Below the pieces are notes generated by a model. That model was not told where the DNA came from. It saw nothing but the letters and a program-made list of their open reading frames with translations, and searched no databases. From the NCBI GenBank assembly GCA_019009955.1, contig CM032228.1, positions 203,532,501 to 203,596,500 of the forward strand: DNA of 64,000 bases. The letters run 5' to 3'. This document shows positions 23,495 to 34,704 of this stretch, in pieces. Numbering within the stretch: position 1 is the first letter of the stretch; the number at the start of each line of letters is the position of its first letter. The position numbers were made by a program, and so were the translations under genes. Source of the DNA: Riptortus pedestris (Eukaryota; Arthropoda; Insecta; Hemiptera; Alydidae).

Positions 23495-23935
23495 CTTTTT
23501 ATTCTTTGCAACTTGCAAATAAAGTTTAACCTTTGGTGGCAATAGTCTGCCACAATTTGTTCCTTCCTCTTGTCTTTAGGTTACTGAACCTCTGAATGGT
23601 TTAAATGAGCCCTCCATCAGAGGTTGTATATGTGTGAGTGCTTCTACGTGAGGTTGGAAACTCCTCTTTTGTTGGTTTGGTTGTGTGACAGCGTTTGCGC
23701 CTGCTCAGATGGGGGCGGCACAGTGAGGACAAAGGAGCCAGTTCCTCCGACTCACTTAGCCACAAGATTGATAGCCTTCTACCCCCGAACCACCCTAACC
23801 CTTATAAAATCCTTAGAAGATCCCCTACATCTGCCTATGAATGAAAAGGCTAAATTTTGCTGAATAGTTAGCCTATAGAGTGAATATTTTATAAAGGACA
23901 AAGCGGCTCGGCAACATTTGTTGATTTATTTCATT
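23495..23935. other. No gene seen
   Basis: The 79-codon frame at 23624 has no domain I recognise. Confidence 0.4.
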
Positions 23936-24520
23936 TTAGCAGATTTCCCATAAGAAAAATCTGCTATTGATGTTGTACTCATGACGAAATTTTTGAAAAC
24001 TTTCCTCAAATGTCCATCGATCCTACCCAGGTGATGGCGAAAATGTTTATTACCGCTTTAGCGGTCGTAATTTTTGTTTAATCTTTACAAAACTCGATAT
24101 ACAACCGCTTTATGTAAACAGAAAGATCAAGTTCGTTAACTGCTGAAATCGGACTGCGGGGAGAGGGGGGGTATAGACGGGAGCATTTTCGAAAATTAGA
24201 AATATCATCGTTATTATACGTCGGATCGAAAAAGTATATAGAACCATATTTATTGGAAATTTCATTTCCTATTAATGTTGTAATGTACGCATTTTCTCTG
24301 TCTTGAATATTAAGCCATATATTTGGATTTTTCAGTTTTCAGCCATCAGTAAACCCCCACTCCGACTCATGTTATATTAACAATTGGTATATTATGAAGC
24401 AGTTTATTTGAAGCTTAAATACTTCATATTGTTCTCATTGAACTGTTATGTATTAAGATAAATGCAAATACGTGACGCAAGTGGGAAATCTGGTTAGTTG
24501 ACGTACCCTTGCGTGATGGA
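23936..24520 (-). mobile_element. Family A, end-to-end copy, long variant (585 bp)
   Basis: It starts TTAGCAGATTTCCCATAAG and ends TGCGTGATGGA. It includes GTCCATCGATCCTACCCAGG and the extra block AGTAAACCCCCACTCCGACT. The internal TA tract is absent. Confidence 0.8.
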
Positions 24521-25379
24521 CTGTTTTTCTTACTTCCCCAAGAGTGTCAAGAGACACTACTATGCATATAAAGCCCAGGAAGTGCGTTAGGTTCAAATAG
24601 TATACATTTTACAGTTAAAAATGAACGGAAATATATCAGATTTTGTACTCAAGATTTGTCATTGGTTTAATTGAAAAAAAAAAATAATAATCCTTTATTA
24701 TTTTTTAAAGAACACTTCTTATTGAAACAATATTTTGTATTTCAGAAGTTCATTTCGATTCCCACGAAATTAAATGTCTAGAACTAAATGATATGGCTCA
24801 ATTTTCATTTTTGAATAACAATAAATTCATTAACTATCGTTTCATTAAGTTGGTTGTTGAATATTTAGAAAAAAAGTGTTTTAGTGTCCGCTCAATCCAA
24901 CCAAGAGCAAGGAGTTCTATATGGATCCTTTCATTTGTACATATATGCTATCCTTCTATAGAGCAACATTGATAAATGCATGTACTAGATACTGTTAACA
25001 TGATCTTCCTTGAAAATCTTTTTACACTGAAGATGGAAAACAATGTTACCTGAAACTGTTAACTTCATAATAAATCTTTGTTCTTTAGACGGAGTGCATT
25101 TATTATTTGGTACTCAGTCGTCTATTAAAATGGCTTGTGATTTAATCCTATTTACTGCCTTTTTAATGTAAATCTGTTTTTTGATGAGATTGATCTTCTC
25201 GTAGAATTCAGTAACCGAAAGGGGCAAAGTTGATAATTTTATTACATGGTTGAATAGTAACAAGTATGCGAAACTGCCTAATGTTTGGAGTAAAAGGGAT
25301 TTAATACATTTTTGCGTGGACTTCAAATTGCAAAAATATCCAAATGTATTATCAGTTATTAATATTCCTTTTCTTAAGG
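24521..25379. other. No gene seen
   Basis: AT-rich, nothing recognised. Confidence 0.45.
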
Positions 25380-25545
25380 AAGCTCATTGTATCATATTTC
25401 TGGGAAACAGAATAATTTAAGGCGTTCGTATCAGAGAAATAGGTTTGATTCCCGCCTGGGTACTAATAAATTAAATCATTCGTCCCCTGCGGATAACCTG
25501 CCAGAATTACCCGTTTAGCAGAAAGTGGGCATATTTTGGAAAATA
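25380..25545 (+). mobile_element. SINE, diverged
   Basis: B box GGTTTGATTCCCGCC at about 25442, then GGATAACCTGCCAGAATTAC and AGTGGGCAT, in the order of the SINE body. Confidence 0.5.
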
Positions 25546-26704
25546 TTACAGTGAAAACTTATAAATTGATAGAAGAACATGTCTTTTCAGTCTTAGTGTC
25601 TGTGAAATCCTTTTCTATATTCTTTATATCATATTAAAATATTAGATATTAAAATCATATTTTGAGGCTTTTCGAATTCCAGTACATGCTGTACAGAAAT
25701 ATGCGAAACTCCTCAATTTCCTGTTATATTTGGATACTTAAAACCTGTCAGGGTAAACTACAGTATGAATGAAATGCGCATGTAATATTTTACAAAATTG
25801 AATATGGTAAAGGCTCTTCCTTTAAATATTTTCAAAAATTGTGAGAATTTCATTGTTGAAAATGTTTATTTAAATGCAGAATCATTTATCTCCCGATATG
25901 TGCACTATATTCAACATTATTTTGAGGATATAATATTACTTAATCGTTTCGGCAAGGCCCGGGCATCGTCATTCCGAAAGTAATTTAATTGGAAAAATAT
26001 TAACGATATTATGTACTAATCATAATGTTAAATCGAATTTTTGATTATAGGAAAATATTCCAAGTAATAATTTCATAGTAATTATTGAGTATATGATACC
26101 TTAATATTAGGATTACCAATGAAATTTTAGAATGGATAATTTTCATAATATTAAAACTTTTAAGATAATAATAAGTACATGGAAAATAGTAGTAAAAATT
26201 ATTTTCTATTCGGTGTCAAATATTTATATAATAAAAGTTTTTATGCGAGTGACTGGTATATCTGGGATTAGAATTTATTTGTTCACAGCACCGAATTCAC
26301 TTAGCCTGGAAACATTTTTCAGAATATGTAAAGAGTTATCTTTAGCTGAGGTAATATTTAAAATCAAGTCATTTTTGAAAAGGTAAAATGACAGATCCAA
26401 TAGGGAAATATGGATTTGATATTTATGTATGAAAGTTCTCTGAGGAGCCGTTCCTCTTGCTACCTCTCACATTCCTTGGGGTTTTTATTCTCTTTCAATG
26501 AATTACTTGAAACTCTGTTCTTTATAAAAAGAATTCGGGAATCAGAAACGGGCATTGAAACTAACTTCTCTGGCCGTATTTTTATCGTAAACATAATGCC
26601 ACTATGGATCCAATAATTGTTGCTTATTTGCGATTTCCTTATACGTAACTATTTTGTGAATTTCAACGATTTTTCTTTTATGCAGTCATTTCTGCTCTTG
26701 GGCG
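25546..26704. other. No gene seen
   Basis: AT-rich. The frames at 25798, 26132 and 26410 lack domains. Confidence 0.4.
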
Positions 26705-26880
26705 TTCATGAGTTGTTTATAGGTTACCACTCTTTTCTAGCCAGGGTAGGACTAAAGATTTTATCTAGAGAGTCCATCCCTAAAATTTATTCCACGTGTA
26801 AACCCACTACTCTGGGTTTCCTAAGTGTATTAAGTTCAAAGCCATGGCTCTCATGGCTAAATGGGTAAAGGGTATAAAAC
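26705..26880 (-). mobile_element. SINE, diverged
   Basis: Reverse complement of the SINE body: ATAGGTTACCACTCTTTTCT and AGCCAGGGTAGGACTAAAG. The head is poorly preserved. Confidence 0.5.
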
Positions 26881-27228
26881 CAACATATACTTATAATTAA
26901 AATTTTATTTCCCATCGTACAGCTAATAATAACTCTGATTTTTATGAGTTTATATTTAAATCCTTATGTTCCTGCGTATTTATATCATCTTCGTTTCTCA
27001 TTCTGGTATAATTTTTCATTTTAATATTGTATATTATCTCATATTCAGTTCCTGTATTTAAATATTTACAAGTATTATTGCTCAGCCATTTAGAAATATT
27101 ATTTTGTATTTCAAAGATTTAAAAATATTTCAGCTGTTTATATAATATTTAGAAATAAGAGTTTTTTTACGAAAATAATGGAGTCAAAATATAGTGCCTT
27201 TGATCTATTGACAAATGGTCATTTACTT
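26881..27228. other. No gene seen
   Basis: Very AT-rich. Confidence 0.45.
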
Positions 27229-27844
27229 TTAGCAGATTTCCCTTAAGAGAAATCAGCAATAGAGGTTGTACTCATGTCACGATTTTCAAAACATTTTTTC
27301 AAACACCAGCCGTTACGCTTCCACTTTTAGTCATTGCATGTTAACAATACGATAATATATCATGAAAGGTCTTATTCCAAGCTTAAATAAAAAATTTTTG
27401 TTTTCACTGGACATTTATTATGTGTGAGATATATGCAAAGACGTGATATATTCAATTAAAATTTTACATTCATGATTGAAGAATGTCTATTTGCTCTTTA
27501 CCATAATTTATATTTAACCATTTCAAGAGATACTAATGATCATATTTGTTAATGGCTGAAATCGGACCAAGAAATGGGGGAGCATTTGAGGAGAGGTAGG
27601 GTTATTTGAAAATTCTTAGTACTCTAGAATTCTTTTTATATACATTTTTTTGTGACTCACATATTAAGAGGGTTATTCGTTCTTTCTTTCTTTCAACCTT
27701 CAGTGAATCTCCACTGCTACTCATCGGATTTTAACTTAGAAACAGAGAATATATCTTGAGATGAGATCACTACACTGTGATCATTCCAATAATCTTCCAA
27801 AACGCGTGAAATCGGCTTAGTTCACGCAGCCCCTGTGTGACTGA
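27229..27844 (-). mobile_element. Family A, end-to-end copy, long variant (616 bp)
   Basis: It starts TTAGCAGATTTCCCTTAAG and ends CACGCAGCCCCTGTGTGACTGA. It includes GCTGAAATCGGACCAAG and the block TCAGTGAATCTCCACTGCTA. Confidence 0.75.
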
Positions 27845-27926
27845 CTGTTTTTACTCATCTTAAAGTTACAGTTGTCCCATTTCTTTGAGGTGTATTCCAT
27901 ACAGCATTAAATTCATTTTGGTGGAC

Positions 27927-28247
27927 ATATGAGAGATACCTTAGGTAAGAAAAAACGCCTCGTTCCTTCACTATTCTTTATTCGTTGTGACAGAGTGCTT
28001 TCAGAGCATACGCTCCATCATCAGTGCCCTCTTCACAATGATGTGACAGGAACCAAGGATTCCCTGTGACTGGAGTCCTTGGTTCCTGTCACATCATTGT
28101 GAAGAGCAGGGCACTGATGATGGAGCGTATGCTCTGAAAGCGCTCTGTCACAACGAATAAAGAATAGTGAAGGAACGAGGCGTTTTTTCTTATCTGAGAT
28201 AATAATTCCTTCAACATCCAGCACCTCAAAAATGGATATGAGAGATA
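27927..28247 (+). mobile_element. Snapback element 3, with 12-bp target duplication
   Basis: An element of 297 bases (27939-28235) lies between exact copies of ATATGAGAGATA (27927-27938 and 28236-28247). The arms of about 115 bases are almost perfect inverted repeats (AAACGCCTCGTTCCTTCACT on the left, its complement on the right) around a short spacer. The right side adds a tail with ACATCCAGCA, shared with snapback 2. The frame on the minus strand across it is an artefact of the palindrome. Confidence 0.75.
28110..28149 (+). ncRNA. Hammerhead-ribozyme-like motif in snapback 3 (best copy)
   Basis: Stem I 5' GGCA (28110-28113), CUGAUGA (28114-28120), one extra U, stem II GGAGC/GCUCU around GUAU, GAAA (28136-28139), a minimal stem III AG/CU around CG, cleavage triplet CUC (28143-28145), stem I 3' UGUC (28146-28149). 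All invariant core bases are present. Stem III is too small for a stable hairpin but its AGCGCU is palindromic, as in hammerheads that act as dimers. The extra U is the main departure from the canonical core. Confidence 0.6.
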
Positions 28248-28981
28248 GGTTCTGTGAAATAATGACGAATTTAAATATTCTTACTTGTTTATTATTCATT
28301 TTCAGGGAAACTTGGAATGGAGTTTTAGTTGTAACCCGAAATGTTCAAATAACCCGCTTGTCGAACTAGGTTAAACAAGGGTATTAGGTCACTTCTAATT
28401 TTACCGCATCAAGTTTTGTGTTTGTCTATATTTAGGCTTAAGTACTTACAAATTTGCTCTGATTAAATCACCTTTATATATACATTAGCAGTTACCTCGC
28501 CTCTGTATTTAATTAGCAGAACTTCGACAAATTAATTTGATATTAAAATTATCTAACAATATATACTGAAATTGCATTTTTAGAATGGTAGAACAGGTAT
28601 TACCCACAATATTTTGAAAAAATAGTTCATTGACAACGTTTAAAGTATTCAGGACATTAATGTTGACGTCATTTATCTTCATTGTGCACCAAGTAAATTA
28701 AATAAATTAAATGTCTTGCTGGACTTCATTTGAAAGTGACTCACGAAGTCATCCCCTTAATGTATCAAATCATAAAATAAGATAGGCAAATGCCATTTAT
28801 AGATCTCATTATGATAAAGAAAATAAAAAGGGTCCTCTATAAATCTTCTGCATCTCCGAAGTATATAGAAAGTTGCATATTTTTAAATTGCTCTCCTCAA
28901 CCCCTTCCTCTTTTTATAAGGAGGAGGCCCACAAATAGATATTACAACTATCTTGAATATGAATGTCCAATAGTCTAAGGC
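28248..28981. other. No gene seen
   Basis: Nothing recognised. Confidence 0.45.
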
Positions 28982-29098
28982 TTAGCAGATTTCTTTTAAG
29001 GGGAATCAGCTATTGAGGTTGTACTCATGAAGCGATTATCGAAAAAGGTCTTCAAATACCCATCGATGACTACTAGATGACGAAAATTAGGTTCATTG

Positions 29099-29159
<61 letters not shown>

Positions 29160-29628
29160 TGTTTCCGCTCTATTGGTCGCAATTTTTGTCATATCGTTAC
29201 TAAACTTGATACATAATCGTTTTATGCCAAAGAAATATTAATTTGGTTAACGGGTAAAATTGGACCAGGAGTTTAGAGGGGCTGAATTTTGAAAATTCGA
29301 AATATCTCCGTTATTTTAAGTCTGATCGAAAAATTTTATACAATCTATCTTATTGAAAGTGTAATGTTCTATTAATGTTGTTATATGTATTTTATCTCTA
29401 ACTTCAATATTAACTGAGATACTTTCATTTTTTAGTTTTCAGCCTTCAGTAAACCCCCACCCAAACTCATGTCACATAAACAGTACTTTGTTATATAATG
29501 AAACACTTTATTTGGATCTTAAATACCAAACATTGTTCTCATTGAGCTCTTAATTTTTATTAAAAATGCTAATATGTGGCGGACGAGGAAATCTGCTTAG
29601 TTAACGCAGCTCCTACGTGCGTGACGGA
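28982..29628 (-). mobile_element. Family A, end-to-end copy with (TA)n (647 bp)
   Basis: Hairpin end at 28982; (TA)n at about 29102-29156 in the standard position between AAAATTAGGTTCATTGAA and the TCTGTTTCCGCTC block; long-variant block AGTAAACCCCCACCC; 5' terminus GCGTGACGGA. Confidence 0.85.
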
Positions 29629-30092
29629 CTTTTTTTGAGTACGTGGGATACCTACGGTCATACAGATCTAGATTTGCAACGCCTTAATTGTTGGATTCAG
29701 GGTAGGTCACAACTGATGATTATATTGAAATTTGTGTCCCAACATTTTTTGTCTTACCATATTCTTTTTTTTACTTTGTGAAGAGGGTTAGAAATAATCA
29801 TGGTGAATGTTTATCTGTATTTTAATATTACACAGATGACATCTGTTATGTGTGGGATATTCTCCTTGGTATTTAGTTATAACAATTTTGACGTCAACTG
29901 CCCTGTAGTTATTATGTAGATTACCACCAGATGGAATGATCATTTTATTGTTAACTTACAATATTGTTTCTAAGTATTTTAAATTTCTAATTAATGGGTG
30001 CAGGAAGGAAGTGTAGGGGTATATAATAGTTTTAAATACGTTTCACTAGTGATGAGGAGTGACGGGCCACTTTGTCAGAACGACCTTTTCAC
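29629..30092. other. No gene seen
   Basis: Nothing recognised. Confidence 0.45.
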
Positions 30093-30096
30093 TTAA

Positions 30097-30172
30097 CCCT
30101 TTGACTATTCTACGATGACGGGTCAGTGAGCCACGGGCTGGAGTAATAACCACTGGTCAGATAGTCAAAAGG
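30097..30172. mobile_element. Tiny piggyBac-type MITE (about 76 bp)
   Basis: TTAA (30093-30096) precedes CCCTTTGACTAT. The right end ATAGTCAAAAGG is its imperfect complement. TTAA is lost on the right. Confidence 0.5.
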
Positions 30173-30235
30173 AGTCTCACAAAATATATCCTACAAAATG
30201 TAACCCTTGACACTTTTCTTCCAAATCCTATTTCA

Positions 30236-30819
30236 TCTTTATATATATAATTCTACTGTGCGTGTGTATGTCACTGAACTCCTCCTAAACGGCTGGACCG
30301 ATTTGAATGAATTTTTTTGTATGCGCTCGGGTGACGCCCTGGATGGTTTAGCGTCACAAATCAGTCCGGCAGTGGGAGCGGGAGAGGGGGTAGTAAGGAA
30401 GGCTTAAAATTAAAAAAAGTCCGTCACGCAGGGGCTGCGTAAACTAAGCAGATTTCCCACGTGAAGCTATACAATAGAGAAATCTCTATACGAGAGCCGT
30501 CTCTCTATACGTTCGTTATCGGCCCACATTTAATAAAAATACAAATATCTCGGTTAATATTCCAGATAGAGAATAAATGTATATAACATTATTTATAGAA
30601 AATTTAATTCGCAATAAGATTGGTTCTATATAATTTTTTGATCTGACGTATGGTAACGGAGATATTTTGAATTTTCAAAAAACCTCCCCTCTAAACCCCC
30701 CCCTCCCCCTGGTCCGATTTCAGCCGTTAACGAACTTGATCTTTCTTTTTACATAAAACGCTTAAATATGAAGTTTGGTAACGATTAAACAATAATTGCG
30801 ACCTCTAGAGCGGTAACAG

Positions 30820-30869
<50 letters not shown>

Positions 30870-32352
30870 TCATGGGTAGGATATGTGGACATTTGAAGAA
30901 AATTTTCGGAAATCGCGTCATGAGTACGACCTCAATAGCTGATTTCCCTTAAGGGAAATCTGCTAATAGGGATATTTCGTTTCCTATTGGTTTGTGGGCA
31001 AATATGCATGGGATAAAAGTTGTTTATTTTGTTGTTTAGAGTAACTTTTGTTATATCTTTTTTCGTATAACAAAGTATAAACTAGATATACACTAAAATA
31101 CTAAAATGGGAGCCAACAATTTTATTTGGCACAAAAGACTCAACCGAGTTAAACATAACTCGGTATGTGAATCAGCAGTATCTCCTACATGATAATAAGC
31201 TATACCAATATTTCTAGGGCGAGCAGGAGGGGGGTTTTTAGAGGAGGCCTGAAATTAAAAATAGCAATATTTCGTTTACTATTGGTTTATCGGCAGATAC
31301 GCTCATGACAAAAATTGTTTATTCTGTTATTTAGAGTAACTTTATTTATATTCACTTTTGTTTTACAACAAAGTATAAACGAGATATACACCAAAAACTA
31401 AAGCGGGAGCCAACTATTTTATTGGGCACTAACGGTTGAACCGAAATTAACAAAACTCGGTATGTGGATTAGCATTAATTCATCCATGATTATGAGCTAT
31501 ATTAAAATGTATAGGTTCAAAAGGGAGTGGAGGTTATAAGGGAGGCCTGAAATGAAAAATTATGTAATTCCGTTTCCCATTGGTTTTTCACAATACGTTG
31601 CATATTGTGTTATTTAAAGTACCTTTTGTTATATATACTTGTTTCGTATACTGAAGTCTGAACGAGATATACGCTAAAACCTATAGCGGAAGTCAACAAT
31701 TTTATTGGGAGCAAAAAACAACCGAATTAAACAAAACTCGGTATGTGAATTAGCATCCTCTCCTCCATGAAAATAAGCTATGTTAACATTTCTGTAGATG
31801 ACACGGGCGGAGGGGGGGGGGATATCCGCACATTTCAGAAGGTTTTTATTTCTTATTTAGAATAAATTTTGATGTATCCACTTTTGATGTATCCAAAGTA
31901 TAAACGAGGTATTAGCTAAAACTATAGCGAGGGTAACCAATTCTATTAGTACTAAGTAATGTTTATTTGTTTTAGGCGTAATAATGTTGTTTTTCGACTT
32001 ATATGGTAGTTCTATGTATAATTCGTATTAGTTATAAATTTCAAGCGGAAGGGAAAGTCGCACGGAGGCCCGCCCACACAGTTAATTGTATTAACTTATT
32101 TCCTGTTAAATGCTGGAACCGAACTTAACAAAACTCTATATTTAAATTAGCATTAATTCTTCCATAATTATAAGCTGTAATATTTTTTTTTTTATTTTGA
32201 ACGCGAGTGGGGGTTATAAGGGGGGCCTGAATAAAAAATTAAAAAAAAGGAAAAAAGGCACGTACACATAACAAAAGTTTTTTGAGCTATTTAAAGTAGT
32301 ATTTGTTTTAAACAAAATATTATTAAAGGACAACTTTTGTCAGGTCCGCTAG
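30236..32352 (+). mobile_element. Helitron interrupted by family A (2.1 kb in total)
   Basis: 5' A|TCTTTATATATATAATTCTACTG, then AAACGGCTGGACCGATTTGA. 3' hairpin region GGACAACTTTTGTCAGGTCC then GCTAG|T at 32352. Modules with GGTTATAAGG/GGAGGCCTGAAA recur near 31210, 31520 and 32210. Family A sits at 30420-30966. No coding capacity. Confidence 0.85.
30420..30966 (+). mobile_element. Family A, end-to-end copy nested in a Helitron (547 bp)
   Basis: 5' TCCGTCACGCAGGGGCTGCG; inner repeat AAGCAGATTTCCC; (TA)n at about 30822-30868; 3' hairpin GATTTCCCTTAAGGGAAATC, TGCTAA. The Helitron text AAATTAAAAA...TAGGGATATTTCG continues across it without an evident target duplication. Confidence 0.88.
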
Positions 32353-32855
32353 TTCTATTGTATTTTCGTAGCATGTTTTAAGGAATATCTTGCATCACTT
32401 TGTGTTATATTACTTCTCATTTGATCATTTGAATTAATTCTATTGAAATACGCTTATTATTAACAACATCTTTGACTCTCACTGTATGTTTTTAGAATTT
32501 TTCTAAAAGATAGAGTCTATACGGCTATCAAAAAAGTTACAAACGACAGATACAGAAATAATTTCAGTTTCAAATGTTTCCTTAATGTTGTTTATGTTAT
32601 AATCCCTTCCTGTTAACTAGACCTCCTTTCACACGATCCTGACTTCAGCCCGTGTGAATGGTTTGTTGCACAACGCTCATGCAATTCTGTTCTCTTTCTT
32701 ATCTCGTTATCTTTTCTTCCTCTTTCCCAAGGAAATGGCTTGCAATTTTACACGTTGATTTTAGAGTTATTAATCTTGCCACTGAGTGGTACGCGTAACC
32801 TCTATATTGTCTCAGAAGTACCTTCCGTCTCGAGAATAAGATGGGAGTACTTCTT
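32353..32855. other. No gene seen
   Basis: Nothing recognised. Confidence 0.45.
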
Positions 32856-33178
32856 TCAGCATGTTTCCCCGGACGGAAATCAGCTATTAAGATTGTATTT
32901 ATGATGCGAATCTCAACAATTTTTCATATGTCCATTGATCCTACCCTTGGAGATGACGATAATGAGTTCCTCGACAAAATAATATAGAACCACAAAGTAA
33001 TGTAATATATTATTGCAAATAATATTTCTTATAATCGTTGTTATATTCATTATTTCTCTATCTTGAATATTAACGATAGTATTTGCATTTTTAGGTTTCG
33101 GCATTCAGTAAACCACCACTCCCTCCCATGTCATATTAACACTAAGCTATTGTCCTTAACGCTTTTATTAGCTTAAAT

Positions 33179-33460
33179 ATAAATATTGAGTTGGTATTCT
33201 GGCAGGTGGAAGTGACTTCTAATGTAGGTAGGATGAAAGAATTGACTGCGCTTCCACCATAACACATTATAAGAACGGCAGAGCGTGTTCGATGCAGTGC
33301 ATCATCGTCAGTGCCCGAAGCTCTTCGATTTGACCTGACGGCTCTTGGAGCTGGACTCAGTCCAGATGTTGCGCAGCATCGAAAGCGCTCTGCCGTTCTA
33401 ATAAATTGTTATAGTGGAAGCGTAGCCAATTATTTCGTCCTACCTACATAATAAGTATTG
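33179..33460 (-). mobile_element. Snapback element 4
   Basis: Arms TGTAGGTAGGATGAAAGAAT and complement ATTATTTCGTCCTACCTACA enclose about 130 bases. The near-identical flanks ATAAATATTG (33179-33188) and ATAAGTATTG (33451-33460) are the likely target duplication. The extra tail lies on the left, so the element runs on the minus strand. It interrupts a family A copy. Confidence 0.7.
33277..33315 (-). ncRNA. Hammerhead-ribozyme-like motif in snapback 4
   Basis: Minus strand: GGCA (33315-33312), CUGACGA (33311-33305), an extra U, stem II GAUGC/GCAUC with loop ACU, GAAC where GAAA is expected, then ACG, CUC (33283-33281) and UGCC (33280-33277). Stem I GGCA/UGCC is fully paired. The GAAC change probably inactivates it. 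The other arm (33372-33395) keeps GAAAGCGCTCTGCC but has lost CUGANGA. Confidence 0.55.
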
Positions 33461-34444
33461 TTTTTATTGAACTTTTACTGTGTGAAATATGTGTAAATAT
33501 TTCCGGTACAACGTTATCATTTAAGATTTTACGTTTGTAATTAAATGCTTTTTTTTAATCAACACCATCCTCGACATTTTACTGATTCATAGCATAACCT
33601 CAAAGGAAGGATCGAAAATTCCAAGTATCTCCGATATTGTGAGTTAGGTGAGAAAAGTGTATAGAAACATTCTTAATACAATTTTAATTTCTTATAAATG
33701 TTCTTCTATACATTTTTTCTCTGACAAATGTATGCGAACTACTGGCCGAAAGTAGCCAATTTATAGATGATGTTTTTAAGTATTTAAGAAATAATGGATT
33801 ATTTGATGAAATATAAAAGCTATTATCTACAATTATGAAAGTTATATATAGCAAGCACTGTGGAATATAAGTTTTGCCTTCTTCCAGTTTAACTATTTAT
33901 AGTTTTTCTTTTAGTTTTTTTGTTTGTTTTATTTTTATTTTGTTTTTTTTCCTCATGTTGTAAATATAGTAACAATTTATATTTAGTTTTTTTCCATTCT
34001 ATTTATTTTATACATTTGTAAATGTTAGCTGTGTAAAAATTTTAATATTTATTTAATTTTGTGAAATTATATTTTAGCATGCTAAGAATCGCCATTGTAG
34101 TGGCATGGTTCTATTTATTTTGTACATTTGTAACATTTAGCTTTGAAAATTTTTTAATATTTTTCTAATTTTGTAAAATTATATTCAAACATGTCAAAAG
34201 ATGAATCGCCATTGTAGCGGCATCTCAAATAAATAATAATAATAATCTGACTGAAATGCCCTGCGAAATACATGCATTTCTTTAGTCATCTGGAAACCCC
34301 CACTCATAATCATCTTTTATTTGGCTGCCTATATCACGGAACGTCTTTATCGTAGCTTAAAATTCGAATTTCAACGACCCTTTACTGTGTGAGTTCATAA
34401 AGTATTTTCCCTGTTACCTCATCAATAAAGATTAAATGTTATTT

Positions 34445-34650
34445 CTTAACGTCCAATTTGTGTTACTATGGCTAATTGGGACGTGTTACCTATAGGTTAT
34501 TCCAGCCTTCTCTGGGAGGGTGGGACTAAGGGTTTTATTTAATGAGTTCTTCACTAATTAAATTCCTATTGTCCGGTCCGGGGTCGTACACATTCTATAG
34601 GTTACCAAATGACCTTAGTACCAATTCCGTAACTTGCTTAGTTGACCTGA
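34445..34650 (-). mobile_element. SINE
   Basis: Reverse complement of the body: TATGGCTAATTGGGACGTG, TACCTATAGGTTATTCCAGC, GGAGGGTGGGACTAAGGG. Confidence 0.6.
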
Positions 34651-34704
34651 GCTCCCATTTAAGTTTATATTTTATAGAGACCTCCATACACAATATTTAA
34701 AAAG

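Larger units (their letters stand above)
32856..34410 (-). mobile_element. Family A, long and degraded, with nested snapback
   Basis: It starts with a mutated hairpin near 32856, then CATATGTCCATTGATCCTAC and the block AGTAAACCACCACTCCC. It resumes after the snapback with TATTGTTTTTATTGAAC and shows further family A-like text near 33650 and 34290. The outer end is unclear. Confidence 0.5.

Noticed and set aside
28033..28299. 88-codon minus-strand frame
   Set aside because: It reads across a snapback palindrome; similar frames arise whenever both arms are open.
29715..29745. Another hammerhead core (CTGATGA ... GAAA)
   Set aside because: The bases between CTGATGA and GAAA cannot form stem II, and no flanking stem I pairs.
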